Below, one piece after another: positions 35,146 to 44,499 of a DNA stretch of 64,000 nt. The DNA lies in the NCBI RefSeq assembly GCF_000368965.1, contig NZ_KB849780.1, positions 1,674,145 to 1,738,144 of the forward strand, in the 5' to 3' direction. The notes under the pieces were generated by a model that made no database searches, was not told where the DNA came from, and worked only from the letters and a program-made list of their open reading frames with translations. Position numbers and translations under genes: made by a program. Numbering within the stretch: the stretch's first letter is position 1; each line of letters starts with the position of its first letter. This stretch comes from Acinetobacter calcoaceticus DSM 30006 = CIP 81.8. Its GTDB lineage: Bacteria; Pseudomonadota; Gammaproteobacteria; Pseudomonadales; Moraxellaceae.

Positions 35146-35167
35146 AAAGTCCTCATTAGAGGACTTT
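35146..35167 (-). terminator. Rho-independent terminator
   Basis: Arms AAAGTCCTC and GAGGACTTT form a 9-bp stem around ATTA. On the minus strand it is followed by CTTTTTA, so it likely ends the small gene at 35205-35423. Confidence 0.75.
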
Positions 35168-35204
35168 GATTTATAAATTATCGTTTTTTAGATGGGAAAA
35201 TTAA

Positions 35205-35423
35205 TTAACGAACATAGAGTGGATCTTCTTCAACAAAAAATACTTCACCTGACGAAGGTAGAATCCATTGATAGGTTCCGTCTATTTTCTTCATTTGTTC
35301 TTTAAAAATATTATATATCGCTACAAGATCATGTTTTTCATCATATTCCCCCATATAGCCAAGCGCCTTTTCATCATGAAACTCTTTAAACATTTTATGC
35401 ATTTTTACTGCTCTAAGTTCCAT
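35205..35423 (-). CDS. Small protein of unknown function (72 aa)
   Basis: ATG 35423 follows AAGGAG at 8 bases; the frame is open to 35447 but that start lacks a ribosome site. The protein is charged, with HKMFKEFHDEKALGYMGEYD and an acidic C-terminus. No signal peptide or membrane helix. A good ribosome site and its own terminator support a real gene. Function unknown. Confidence 0.6.
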   Translation of the reverse strand: MELRAVKMHKMFKEFHDEKALGYMGEYDEKHDLVAIYNIFKEQMKKIDGTYQWILPSSGEVFFVEEDPLYVR

Positions 35424-35538
35424 ATCTTTTCTCCTTTTTATTATCACTACAATTAATTATGATCTTTTTTTCTTTCCAATACTAAAAAAATGTACCAAAA
35501 TATATCTTATAAAATATCAATCAAATATTTATTGGATT

Positions 35539-36009
35539 TTAATATTTATCAAACCTAAACTTTTCCATATCGTATGGTATGTCTAGCTTCACACTCCATT
35601 GGCTTAATTCTTCACTCATTATAACGGCATCAACTTCAAAAGCATCTCGCTCACTAAAACCTTTTATTTTTAAAAAATTAACAAAACTAGAGGAGTTTAT
35701 TTTATTAAGATATCCGACTCTTAAAGTATCTATATATACTGCGATTTTATTTGTTTCTTTTTCGAGGCATATTACAGCATTTTTAAAGACTTTCACGCTA
35801 CCACCATTTTGGTTGCCGACTAAAGTTATCAATTCTTCTTGGTATAAAATTACTATTATTTCATGTTCAAAAAAGTTTTTGTTCTCTGTAAATATTTTTC
35901 CAGCTATTTTCAGGGTGCTTTCGGGGAGTTCTAGATTAACTGTAGAAAAAACCTTAAATAAAATATAAGCAAAAATAAATAAGATAAAAAGTATTATTAT
36001 AAAATACAT
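35539..36009 (-). CDS. Membrane-anchored protein of unknown function
   Basis: 156 residues. The N-terminus is one long hydrophobic helix (about residues 2-20, YFIIILFILFIFAYILF), followed by a soluble domain of about 130 residues with mixed beta and helix character. AGAGGA precedes the ATG. It is probably anchored in the inner membrane. I do not recognise the soluble domain. It lies in the run of small genes upstream of the 72-residue protein, on the same strand but about 115 bp apart. Confidence 0.6.
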   Translation of the reverse strand: MYFIIILFILFIFAYILFKVFSTVNLELPESTLKIAGKIFTENKNFFEHEIIVILYQEELITLVGNQNGGSVKVFKNAVICLEKETNKIAVYIDTLRVGYLNKINSSSFVNFLKIKGFSERDAFEVDAVIMSEELSQWSVKLDIPYDMEKFRFDKY

Positions 36010-36102
36010 ATTAAAATATTCCTCTTAATTTTATAAATTGGCAAAAAGAATAGTTATTCTTTCTACCAACCAATATTTTAAGAAAAAATATAAATTTCTA
36101 TA

Positions 36103-36252
36103 TTATGATTTTTTCTCATTTTTATCATTTTGATTGACTTTTTCTACGTCATTTTGCTCAGGAGTTTTAGGTTCAAACTCTTTACCATCTTGTTGTTGCT
36201 GTTGTTGCTCTTTTGATTTGTCTTGATCGCTTTTAACTTGGTCCTGAGACAT
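36103..36252 (-). CDS. 49-residue disordered hydrophilic protein
   Basis: ATG 36252 follows GGAGAG at 7 bases and the frame ends at TAA 36103. The protein begins MSQDQVKSDQDKSKEQ, has a run of six Gln, and ends DKNEKKS. It is almost wholly polar and charged, and so likely disordered. The ribosome site is strong and its composition resembles the 50-residue protein at 36772. Function unknown; it could be a stress-related hydrophilin-type protein. Confidence 0.6.
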   Translation of the reverse strand: MSQDQVKSDQDKSKEQQQQQQDGKEFEPKTPEQNDVEKVNQNDKNEKKS

Positions 36253-36771
36253 TAGAGTCTCTCCTATTTAATGGTGTGCAGATGATTATCTAGCACTTAG
36301 TTAACATAGTCCCTTTACCTTTATATAGATACAACGCAAGTGTATCTGAATGTGATACTGTTGTTTATTATCACAATAATATATATATTTTAATCACCAC
36401 ACAGAATAAATACTTTAACCCCCTATATTTTTATTATTTTAAGCCTTATTAACTTTACACTCACACCCCAAGTAAAAATTTAACCCCAAAAAACAATATC
36501 ATAAAGTTTTTATATTTTTTGATACAGATGCGAATATCATATTTTTTTTTACAGACTATATAAATAAAATAGATTTTAAATATCTATTAATTCGCATCCT
36601 TAATTTAAATTTTATTATTTAAATCAATATGTAAGATATTTTTTAAAAAATTATATCGATATTAAAGTATATAAAGGAACATATCTCTACATACCACTCC
36701 CATAACTACCGCAATGTAACTCAGTGAAAGGTATACTATCAAGCTTCACTACTCTTATTAAGAAGTTTAAA
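36253..36771. other. AT-rich divergent intergenic region
   Basis: 519 bp between two small disordered-protein genes that point away from each other. It has long A and T runs and a 9-base inverted repeat, GATGCGAAT at 36527-36535 and ATTCGCATC at 36590-36598, 54 bases apart. An in-frame GTG at 36724 could extend the right-hand gene. I see no other gene. Confidence 0.4.
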
Positions 36772-36924
36772 ATGTCTGATTTTAAAGACTTTTCAAAAAA
36801 AGCAACTCAGAACCAAAATGACTCCGATCCAAAACCAAATGAGGATAAAGTTGAAAAACCAGCCCAGCCATCTGAATCAGAAGATTCTTCACCAATTAAA
36901 AATAATAAAGAAAAAAATAAATAA
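36772..36924 (+). CDS. 50-residue disordered hydrophilic protein
   Basis: ATG 36772 follows AAGAAG; a GTG at 36724 could add 16 residues but lacks a ribosome site. The protein begins MSDFKDFSKKATQNQND, is rich in Lys, Glu, Asp, Ser and Pro, and ends KNNKEKNK. It has no hydrophobic core and should be disordered. A strong terminator follows at 36948. It resembles the protein at 36103 in size and composition but not in clear alignment. Confidence 0.6.
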   Translation: MSDFKDFSKKATQNQNDSDPKPNEDKVEKPAQPSESEDSSPIKNNKEKNK

Positions 36925-36947
36925 AAAGATAAAACTTTAATTAATAT

Positions 36948-36974
36948 AAAAGAAGTCCATTTTTTGGGCTTCTT
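36948..36974 (+). terminator. Rho-independent terminator
   Basis: AAAGAAGTCC pairs with GGGCTTCTTT (one G-U) around a T-rich loop. It follows the 50-residue gene by 24 bases. Confidence 0.75.
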
Positions 36975-37033
36975 TCATATTAATTTTTTATAAAGAACAC
37001 TCCAACTAGATCCCTTAAAAACTCAAAACCCAA

Positions 37034-37273
37034 TTAATTTTTAAATTTACTTAAATCTTTTGAATTAAAATCTGGATCGACATGTGTTTGTATTAATAAA
37101 ATGAGTTCTTCATTTACTTGTCGAATTAGCTGTGCTTTTAATCGGTTATCTTCAAGCTCATCAATTAACCGAATAATGATATTCCTTAACCATTCACACT
37201 CTATTTCTTTCTCTGCATTTTTTTGGGCAAGATAATTTAAAAGTTTATCTTTTTCAATCAATTTATCTCCCAT
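37034..37273 (-). CDS. Small helical protein of unknown function (79 aa)
   Basis: A highly charged sequence with heptad-like spacing of Leu and Ile: KDKLLNYLAQKNAEKEIECE, then LRNIIIRLIDELEDNRLKAQ. A coiled coil over residues 5-65 is likely. No signal peptide. The start has a weak AGGTG upstream. Function unknown; it may be a small DNA- or protein-binding helical protein. Confidence 0.5.
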   Translation of the reverse strand: MGDKLIEKDKLLNYLAQKNAEKEIECEWLRNIIIRLIDELEDNRLKAQLIRQVNEELILLIQTHVDPDFNSKDLSKFKN

Positions 37274-37456
37274 ATAGACACCTATAATCCAAACTAAATT
37301 ATTTTCTTTAGATTACAGGATAAAAGAATAGATTCATGAATAATTATGTATTTATAAATTTCAAAAATTAAATCTATAAAATATTTAAATTTTATTTTAA
37401 TGAAGAGGATAGCTTCAAAATTCCACCCTCTTTTATAATAAATTATTTATTTTAAT

Positions 37457-37681
37457 TTAGGTAACTAAAAGTTTCGTATTCAGTATTAATTCAACTCTTT
37501 TTTGTGCTTCATAGAAGTCAAGTTCTTCACTTATCCAAAATGAATGAAGTTGCCCATCTAAATGAAAATACTCTTTATTATATTGAGATCCATGATCAGA
37601 ATAATGGTTGTCTACTTTGAAATGAGTTTGATCATTCTTTCTTTTTTGACCATCAAGTATGCCGCCAATACAGATATCCAT
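37457..37681 (-). CDS. Small protein of unknown function (74 aa)
   Basis: Starting from ATG 37681 (MDICIGGILDGQKRK); an in-frame ATG at 37720 would add 13 residues. The pattern ILDGQ, then HYSDHGSQYNKEYFHLDGQ and FWISEELDFYEAQ suggests a compact beta-rich protein, but I recognise no family. There is no clear ribosome site, so the start is uncertain. Confidence 0.5.
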   Translation of the reverse strand: MDICIGGILDGQKRKNDQTHFKVDNHYSDHGSQYNKEYFHLDGQLHSFWISEELDFYEAQKRVELILNTKLLVT

Positions 37682-37934
37682 TTTAATGCCAATTATTAAT
37701 CGAAATTGACTATAACACACATAGATCGGTTGCTCTAAAAAGAGTTGTTACCCGCAATTTTTCTACCATTTATCAATGCATTATGGTTTTAGTGTATCTA
37801 CTTAAATTTACAGGTAATAAAAAATAAATTGTATGTCGAGAATATTTTAATATGCAATATTAGTGTTTAATTTTCCAAATTTCATATTAGTGAAAATAAC
37901 CCTTCTTTGATTAGATAAATCTCTATATGCTGCA

Positions 37935-38195
37935 ATGAACCACTTACAGAAAATTATTCGAATGGCCGAACAGACCCTACTACAAGAGCTTAACTCGCGA
38001 ATCGAATATTACTCTGCAAGAACGGACTATCCGCTACGCAGAATTTTAATAGGCTACCGTGCATACGCAAAATTAATGTTATGCGCCTCTTTCTCAGATG
38101 AGGTCATAAATTCTGCAATTGATCCAAATAAACGCAAATATAAAAAGTTAAAAATTAAAATTACTAAAGACGACAATCAACTTGATCTCGAATAA
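37935..38195 (+). CDS. Small protein of unknown function (86 aa)
   Basis: 86 residues, basic at the C-terminus (KRKYKKLKIKITKDD), with an N-terminal helix MNHLQKIIRMAEQTLLQELN. No signal peptide, membrane helix or known motif. It lies between the small-gene run and paaI, pointing toward paaI's 3' end. It could be an orphan gene of the accessory segment. Confidence 0.45.
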   Translation: MNHLQKIIRMAEQTLLQELNSRIEYYSARTDYPLRRILIGYRAYAKLMLCASFSDEVINSAIDPNKRKYKKLKIKITKDDNQLDLE

Positions 38196-38337
38196 ATCAA
38201 TGAAATTGGCTCATTTATGAGTGTTTTATAGACAACTGATTTAATGAGATAAAAAAGTACAATCTATTTAAAAAATAAAAAACTTTTAAATCTGGAAATG
38301 CTTAGAAAAATGGATAAATGAGTCACATAACCGTCTG

Positions 38338-38721
38338 TTACGGTGCAAGTCTGTAACACGTAGATGTAAATAAAGCGACTCTATTATTTAAACCATCTGT
38401 TATCACAACTTCATAATGCGCGAATTTTTTACTACTTCCGACTTTGGTTGCCGTTGCAAATAACACCTTATCTTTAGCACCGCTCATATAGCGGATATCA
38501 GCCTGTAGGCCAGTATATGGCGCATCCCCTGCATTACAAGCCATCGCAAAAGCAATATCGGCTAAAGAAAATATGACACCACCATGCACGCCGCCCAAGG
38601 CATTCATGTGTTCGTCTTTCACATTAAGCTGGCAACGCGCTTCATCAAAACTACGATGCAGCACTTGAACACCTAATAGCTCTGCGAATTGATCAACCGC
38701 AGTGGTTTCCATTTTTTGCAC
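38338..38721 (-). CDS. paaI: Phenylacetate-pathway hotdog thioesterase PaaI
   Basis: 127 residues of the hotdog fold. The conserved GGVHGGVIFSLADIAFAMAC gives the catalytic Asp in SLAD, and NALGG precedes it. PaaI hydrolyses aromatic and dead-end acyl-CoAs, such as hydroxyphenylacetyl-CoA, to free CoA. GTG 38721 follows GGGAG at 6 bases, and an ATG lies three codons later. It is the last gene of the paa cluster, 75 bp after paaY. Its 3' end is duplicated at 33646-33712. Confidence 0.92.
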   Translation of the reverse strand: MQKMETTAVDQFAELLGVQVLHRSFDEARCQLNVKDEHMNALGGVHGGVIFSLADIAFAMACNAGDAPYTGLQADIRYMSGAKDKVLFATATKVGSSKKFAHYEVVITDGLNNRVALFTSTCYRLAP

Positions 38722-38796
38722 AAACGTCTCCCTACTCGTGCGAGTATTCCTTAAGTGTTAAACCTATGTGTATTGAAATCGACTTATGAATAGCCG

Positions 38797-39402
38797 TTAA
38801 ACACTATCTTGTTTAATCTGATAGTTTGAAGAACTAAAGTCCTTATAAGTCAGGCGGTCACCCAACTCTGAGGTTAAAGGCTGAACTTCTTGCATTGAAT
38901 TTAAGCATCGCTGTGCAAGCTCAATGTACTCTTGCGTGCCTCTGATTTTCCACTTTTTTTCTTGTTCTGATAAATCACGTGCAACCTTGGCAGGACTACC
39001 CATTGCCAACACATTTGCCGGAATAATATCTTTAGTTTTGACCAAACTATTTGCACCAATAATGGTGTTTTCACCAATTTCGGCATAGTCCAAAATTACG
39101 CTGTTCATGCCAACCAAAACATTTTTTCCAATGCGGCAACCATGCAAAATTGCCCCATGCCCAATGTGGCCCATTTCCTCAACTAAAGTCACGCTTTGCG
39201 GAAAACCATGTACGGTGCAGCTATCTTGTATATTGGCATTTTGCTTAATATGAATACATCCAAAATCGGCACGCAATGAAGCAAATGGCCCCACATATAC
39301 GCCCGCTTCAATAATCACATCACCAATTAAAACAGCAGTTGGGTGTACAAAAGCCTCTGGGCTGACCACTGGAATAACACCGTCAATACTATAACAAGGC
39401 AT
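38797..39402 (-). CDS. paaY: PaaY, hexapeptide-repeat thioesterase of the paa pathway
   Basis: 201 residues with a left-handed beta-helix of hexapeptide repeats. The zinc-binding histidines of the gamma-carbonic anhydrase group are visible in HGAILHGC and the preceding HIGH. PaaY proteins are thioesterases that remove blocked CoA esters and support the pathway. The start lies inside paaX by 14 bp, so it is coupled to the regulator gene. Confidence 0.92.
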   Translation of the reverse strand: MPCYSIDGVIPVVSPEAFVHPTAVLIGDVIIEAGVYVGPFASLRADFGCIHIKQNANIQDSCTVHGFPQSVTLVEEMGHIGHGAILHGCRIGKNVLVGMNSVILDYAEIGENTIIGANSLVKTKDIIPANVLAMGSPAKVARDLSEQEKKWKIRGTQEYIELAQRCLNSMQEVQPLTSELGDRLTYKDFSSSNYQIKQDSV

Positions 39403-40354
39403 GATTTAACCTCTCATTTGTCGCAACCAAACCTCCGAAACGGCGCCAATAATGTGCTGTGGCATTTGGCATAGGCCCTTCTGCTGTTGCGGCAACAGAC
39501 AAGAAGTATTCATCCGCAGGTTCAAATACTTTTTTATAAATATTCATTGATAAAGTTCGTGCACTAATTGCAGGCCAGTCAGTTGGCAACAACTCAAGCG
39601 GCAATGCAGGGTCTTTCAATAAAATCCGTCGATAATAATGAATCAGCAAAGTTCGAATTTGAAAAGCCTGAACAGGTTCGAGTTGTTCGTTTTCCTGCAT
39701 CAACAACACGCCAATTTCTCTAAAAATATCGAGAAACTGTAGATATCTTTGGCGTAATTCATCGATTGGCCAGTTGGTTCTGAGCATACGGCCAATGGTA
39801 TCGACCGAATTATTAAAGAGCTGCAAGGTTTCGGCTTTAAACACCACCACTTGCTCACTCATATTTAAGTCAACCAACAACCGTTGCAGTTCAATACGGT
39901 TACACCCCGGATAAGCCATTAAGTTTGTCGAAATATTGGCAAACCCTAACCATTCCAGTTCTTTCTTTAACAACGCTTTATTTTCAGTGTCGAGGCTAGA
40001 CATCAGAATAAGATCCCAATAATGGTCCCACTCTTTCATCTGGTCGTTATAAATACGTTGCTCGGCTTGTAAATAAGTCGAACGGCTTGAATCGGTAATT
40101 CGATAAAAACTGGTTCTGCCGATTTTGTCTGAACATAACCAATCATTTTTAACTAAACGAAAAACAGAGGTTCTTACAGCACGGTCATTAAAACCAAATA
40201 GCTCTAATAACTGAATCAGGCTTGCAAGACTAATGTTTCCACCCCGATGAAGTACTGAATCTCCAAAAATTGTCGAAATAAGCGAAGTTCCACTTAAGGT
40301 TTCATTCTTTACAACAGAATCAATTATTTGCTGTATTTTTGCACTCATACTCAT
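39389..40354 (-). CDS. paaX: PaaX, phenylacetyl-CoA-responsive repressor
   Basis: 321 residues. The N-terminal winged helix-turn-helix (about residues 25-95, [20 protein letters not shown] then [16 protein letters not shown]) and the C-terminal PaaX domains are typical and of full length. In other bacteria PaaX represses the paa genes until phenylacetyl-CoA binds. Here it is encoded within the operon between paaK and paaY, so it should also limit its own expression. Confidence 0.93.
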   Translation of the reverse strand: MSMSAKIQQIIDSVVKNETLSGTSLISTIFGDSVLHRGGNISLASLIQLLELFGFNDRAVRTSVFRLVKNDWLCSDKIGRTSFYRITDSSRSTYLQAEQRIYNDQMKEWDHYWDLILMSSLDTENKALLKKELEWLGFANISTNLMAYPGCNRIELQRLLVDLNMSEQVVVFKAETLQLFNNSVDTIGRMLRTNWPIDELRQRYLQFLDIFREIGVLLMQENEQLEPVQAFQIRTLLIHYYRRILLKDPALPLELLPTDWPAISARTLSMNIYKKVFEPADEYFLSVAATAEGPMPNATAHYWRRFGGLVATNERLNHALL

Positions 40355-40407
40355 GTCTTGGCGTTTAGTTTCAGGGTATAGATTCTATACCCTGAATGAT
40401 CTTGATG

Positions 40408-41697
40408 TTAAGCAATCTGACGCATATCGATTACCCGCTTTGCCTTACCTTCCGAACGAGGTAAGGTCGCTTCTGTAACAACTTCTACAGTAACGCTAAT
40501 CCCAATCATGGTTTTAATACGTTTCATCAACTCCTGAGCAAGTTGATTGGCCTGTATAGTACAGTTATGACACATCTCTGTACGAATATGCAAAGTATCC
40601 ATATGTCCTTTTTTAGTCACCAAAATTTCATAATTTGGAACTAAATTCGGAACTTGCAAAATTTGCTCTTCAATTTGAGTCGGGAAAACGTTCACACCGC
40701 GAATAATGAGCATGTCGTCACTTCGGCCCACAATTTTATCCATTTTACGCATCGCCAGATTTTCTCCCGCTAGTAAACGGGTCAAATCACGGGTACGGTA
40801 ACGAATAATCGGTAAACCTTCTTTGGTAATGGTCGTAAAGACTAGCTCGCCAAGTTCGCCATCTTTACAGACTTCACCCGTTTCAGGGTTAATAATTTCT
40901 GGGTAGAAATGATCTTCCCAAATGGTTAGCCCCTCACCCTCACTTAAGCACTGCATCGCAACACCCGGTCCCATCACCTCAGACAAACCATAAATATCGA
41001 GTGCTTTAATATTTAGGCGTTCTTCAATTTCACGGCGAAGTTCATTGGTCCACGGCTCGGCACCAAAAATACCAACTTTTAAAGACGTATTACGCGCAGT
41101 ACCAAATTGCTGTTCTAGCTTTTCAATAATACTGACGCAATACGATGGCGTAACCATAATTGCGGTAGGTTTAAAGTCTTGAATAAGCTGAACTTGCTTT
41201 TCAGTTTGGCCGCCAGACATTGGAATCACGGTTGCACCTAAGCGCTCGGCGCCATAATGTGCGCCTAGACCACCTGTAAATAGTCCATAGCCATAAGCAA
41301 CCTGAATCATGTCTTTAGCAGTTAAACCTGCCATGCGTAAGCAACGCGCAACAATGTCCGACCAAGTGTTAATATCTTTTTGAGTATAACCCACCACGGT
41401 CGGTTTACCCGTTGTACCTGATGATGCATGTAAACGCACAATTTGCTCTTGCGGTACGGCAAACATCCCAAACGGATAGTTGTCTCTTAAATCCTGTTTG
41501 GTTGTAAATGGAAACTTCGCCAGATCGTCTAAAGTGACGAAGTCATCAGGATGTACACCTGCTTCATCGAACTTTTTCTTATAGACCGGACTATTTTCAT
41601 ATACAAAAGTCAGGGTTTGTTTTAACCGTTTAGTTTGCAGCTCTCTAAGCTCTGCAAGTGTTAATTGCTCAACATTATCCGTTGTAAGGCTGTCCAT
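40408..41697 (-). CDS. paaK: Phenylacetate-CoA ligase PaaK
   Basis: 429 residues of the adenylate-forming family, with the AMP-binding loop HASSGTTGKPTVVGYT near residue 90 and a C-terminal domain ending ATLPRSEGKAKRVIDMR that holds the catalytic lysine. It makes phenylacetyl-CoA from phenylacetate, ATP and CoA, the entry step. It lies in the minus-strand operon 40 bp after paaJ. Confidence 0.95.
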   Translation of the reverse strand: MDSLTTDNVEQLTLAELRELQTKRLKQTLTFVYENSPVYKKKFDEAGVHPDDFVTLDDLAKFPFTTKQDLRDNYPFGMFAVPQEQIVRLHASSGTTGKPTVVGYTQKDINTWSDIVARCLRMAGLTAKDMIQVAYGYGLFTGGLGAHYGAERLGATVIPMSGGQTEKQVQLIQDFKPTAIMVTPSYCVSIIEKLEQQFGTARNTSLKVGIFGAEPWTNELRREIEERLNIKALDIYGLSEVMGPGVAMQCLSEGEGLTIWEDHFYPEIINPETGEVCKDGELGELVFTTITKEGLPIIRYRTRDLTRLLAGENLAMRKMDKIVGRSDDMLIIRGVNVFPTQIEEQILQVPNLVPNYEILVTKKGHMDTLHIRTEMCHNCTIQANQLAQELMKRIKTMIGISVTVEVVTEATLPRSEGKAKRVIDMRQIA

Positions 41698-41737
41698 CGC
41701 CTATCTCCTCACTATGTAATTTTTAAAACCGTCTGAA

Positions 41738-42946
41738 TTAATTTAAATTTTCCAAAATCAGTGCGACGCCTTGTCCAACACCCACACACATCGTGCAAAG
41801 TGCATAGCGTCCACCTCGTTTTTTTAGCTCACGTGTTGCAGTAATCACTAAACGTGTACCACTCATACCTAGCGGATGTCCTAACGCAATCGCACCACCG
41901 TTTGGATTAACGCGTTCATCGTCATCTTTTAGACCGAGTTCACGCATACAAGCCAAAGATTGGGCTGCGAATGCTTCATTCAGTTCAATCACATCCATCT
42001 GATCTAGCGTTAAACCTGTCTGCTTTAAAATTTTCTGCACAGCCGGAACAGGACCTATACCCATATATTTGGGTTCAACACCTGCACTTGCAATGCCAAT
42101 CACACGTGCTAAAGGTTTCAAACCATGTGTATTTGCAAATTCACGGTTGGTAATTAACACACACGCAGCACCATCATTTACACCAGAGGCATTTCCGGCA
42201 GTCACCGAACCGCCTTCTTTCTTAAAAGGTGCTTTTAGCTTCGCGAGTGCTTCAAGTGTTGTTTCACGCGGATGTTCATCTCGATTAACAACGTTCACAT
42301 TTTTCTTACGGTCTGTAATCTCGACAGGCAAAATCTCGTCAGTAAAAAAACCGTTTTGTTGGGCAGCGACCGTTTTTTGTTGGCTACGCAATGCAAACGC
42401 ATCTTGGTCTTCTCGACTAATCTGATATTTTTCAGCTACATTTTCGGCTGTTTCCGGCATGCTGTCGGTGCCGTATTGTGCTTTAAGTTGCTTATTTACA
42501 AAGCGCCAGCCAATGGTGGTGTCGTAAATTTCAGGAGTTCGGCTAAACGCTTCGGTCGGTTTAGCTTGTACAAATGGTGCACGGCTCATTGACTCAACAC
42601 CACCAGCCAAAACGAACTGTGCTTCACCTGCTTTAATTGAGCGTGCCGCAAGTCCTACTGCATCTAAGCCCGATGCACACAAGCGATTAACTGTCATGGC
42701 TGGTACTGTGTCAGGGAGTCCTGCCAAGAGTGTTGCCATACGTGCAACGTTACGGTTGTCTTCACCTGCTTGGTTAGCACACCCTAAAAACACTTCGTCT
42801 ACCGTATTCCACGGTAAGTTCGGGTGCTTATCTTTTAAATATTTGATGGGCAATGCAGCTAAATCGTCTGCACGTACAGCACTTAGAGCACCTGCATATC
42901 GTCCAATTGGGGTACGAATAAAATCGCAAATTAAAACGTCTTCCAT
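41738..42946 (-). CDS. paaJ: 3-oxoadipyl-CoA/3-oxo-5,6-dehydrosuberyl-CoA thiolase PaaJ
   Basis: 402 residues of the thiolase family. The catalytic Cys near residue 90 is in [12 protein letters not shown], the His is in [15 protein letters not shown], and the second Cys is in [10 protein letters not shown]. It releases acetyl-CoA and, together with beta-oxidation steps, succinyl-CoA. It resembles PcaF of the beta-ketoadipate pathway, but its position between paaH and paaK decides the name. Confidence 0.93.
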   Translation of the reverse strand: MEDVLICDFIRTPIGRYAGALSAVRADDLAALPIKYLKDKHPNLPWNTVDEVFLGCANQAGEDNRNVARMATLLAGLPDTVPAMTVNRLCASGLDAVGLAARSIKAGEAQFVLAGGVESMSRAPFVQAKPTEAFSRTPEIYDTTIGWRFVNKQLKAQYGTDSMPETAENVAEKYQISREDQDAFALRSQQKTVAAQQNGFFTDEILPVEITDRKKNVNVVNRDEHPRETTLEALAKLKAPFKKEGGSVTAGNASGVNDGAACVLITNREFANTHGLKPLARVIGIASAGVEPKYMGIGPVPAVQKILKQTGLTLDQMDVIELNEAFAAQSLACMRELGLKDDDERVNPNGGAIALGHPLGMSGTRLVITATRELKKRGGRYALCTMCVGVGQGVALILENLN

Positions 42947-42958
42947 GTTGACTCCTGA

Positions 42959-44497
42959 TTATGCAAATTCGGTCATATCACGTGAATATTGAGTAGCAAT
43001 GTTTTGAGTTTTCGCTACATATTGCTTGAGGTAGATACTCGCGCGATATTTTTCCTCTCCATACAGTGCATATAAGTTATTTAAGGTTTGGAGCACATAA
43101 GCACCGCCCATTTGTGTCAACCACTGGTAAGGACCCTTAGGATAATTCACTCCATATTTCATGGCATTATCAATATCTTCCAGACTCGCAACACCATGTA
43201 AACTTGCTTCGCATGCTTCATTAATAAGTAAAGCGATGGTACGTAAGGTTAACAGTGCAGGATGGTCCTTAATCCACATCACGCTCATGCCCAACTGTGC
43301 AAAGTAAGCTTCAACTTTTGCCAGATCACTTGCTTCACACAGCTCGTTATGGCTGAGTACTACAGCCTGTGCCTGCTCAAAATCATGGTGCCAATCCATC
43401 AAAACCACTTTACGGCTTAGGTAATGAATATTGGCTGACTCACCTTGGCTTAAACGTAAATCGATATCATCAATTTGAAGAATATTGTCATCACTTGCAG
43501 ATCCGCTTTTTAAACCTAAACGCGTTAAAAAAGCAGGTAGCTGAGACCAGACACCTTTTAGCTGAATATGTGCATCGACTGGCTTGGCAACCACAGCTTG
43601 AGGCTGAAATGTCTCATACTGATTCTTTTCGTTATAGCGATAAAAGCCCTGTTTTGACTTACGGCCCCAAGCTCCTGCATCGACCAATTCTTTTTGAATT
43701 AGGCTTGGACGGTAGCGTGGCTCGTAAAAAAACTCTTGATAAACGCTTTGGGTCACCGAGAAGTTAACATCTTGACCAATGAGGTCTGTAAGTTCACACG
43801 GCCCCATTGCAAAACCGCCACATTGCTTTAAGGCATAGTCTAGCTGGTCGGAGCTGGTGACTTGTTCTTGCAGCGCTCTAAAGCCTTCTGCATAAAACGG
43901 ACGTGCAATTCGGTTGACAATAAAACCAGGAGTCGACTTGGTTAATACTGGAATTTTTTTCCAGCCCAACATCAAGTTTTTTAAAGCCAAACATAAGCTG
44001 TTTGGTGTTTTTAAGCCTTGTACAATTTCAACCAACTTCATCACTGGCGCAGGGTTAAAAAAGTGTAAACCCACCACTCGCTCAGGGTGAGCAATGCCAG
44101 CCGAAATTGCGGTCACTGAAATTGAAGATGTATTGCTTGCAAAGATGGTTTGCGCACTACAAATTTCAGCAAGTTGTTTAAATAAAGATTGTTTAACTTC
44201 TTTTTTCTCAACGACCGCTTCAATGACCAAGTCAGCATCACGTAAAGCTTCAACTTGATTCACCACAGTTAAACGCGCTAAGGCTTCATCAGCTTGCTGT
44301 TGTGTGAGCTTGCTCTTTTCGACCAGCTTTTTAAAAGTCTGCCCCAATCCCTCAACAGCTTGTTGCGCTTTTTGAGTATCTAGATCATATAGAATGGTCG
44401 AGTGCCCATTTACTATGGCTAACTGGGCAATACCGATGCCCATGGTGCCAGAACCAATGACGGCAATTCGGGCGCGAGATAAGTCTAAATCTGTCAT
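42959..44497 (-). CDS. paaH: 3-hydroxyadipyl-CoA dehydrogenase PaaH
   Basis: 512 residues. The N-terminal Rossmann domain starts with VIGSGTMGIGIAQLA. The first dehydrogenase C-terminal domain is near residue 190 (PGFIVNRIARPFYAEG), and a second, degenerate one lies in the last 120 residues, as in PaaH/PaaC proteins. It oxidises 3-hydroxyadipyl-CoA with NAD. It lies 2 bp after paaG and 12 bp before paaJ. Confidence 0.94.
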   Translation of the reverse strand: MTDLDLSRARIAVIGSGTMGIGIAQLAIVNGHSTILYDLDTQKAQQAVEGLGQTFKKLVEKSKLTQQQADEALARLTVVNQVEALRDADLVIEAVVEKKEVKQSLFKQLAEICSAQTIFASNTSSISVTAISAGIAHPERVVGLHFFNPAPVMKLVEIVQGLKTPNSLCLALKNLMLGWKKIPVLTKSTPGFIVNRIARPFYAEGFRALQEQVTSSDQLDYALKQCGGFAMGPCELTDLIGQDVNFSVTQSVYQEFFYEPRYRPSLIQKELVDAGAWGRKSKQGFYRYNEKNQYETFQPQAVVAKPVDAHIQLKGVWSQLPAFLTRLGLKSGSASDDNILQIDDIDLRLSQGESANIHYLSRKVVLMDWHHDFEQAQAVVLSHNELCEASDLAKVEAYFAQLGMSVMWIKDHPALLTLRTIALLINEACEASLHGVASLEDIDNAMKYGVNYPKGPYQWLTQMGGAYVLQTLNNLYALYGEEKYRASIYLKQYVAKTQNIATQYSRDMTEFA

Positions 44498-44499
44498 GC

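Noticed and set aside
42069..42425. Long antisense ORFs opposite paaJ and other paa genes
   Set aside because: They are frame shadows of the strongly conserved paa genes and carry no motif or ribosome site.
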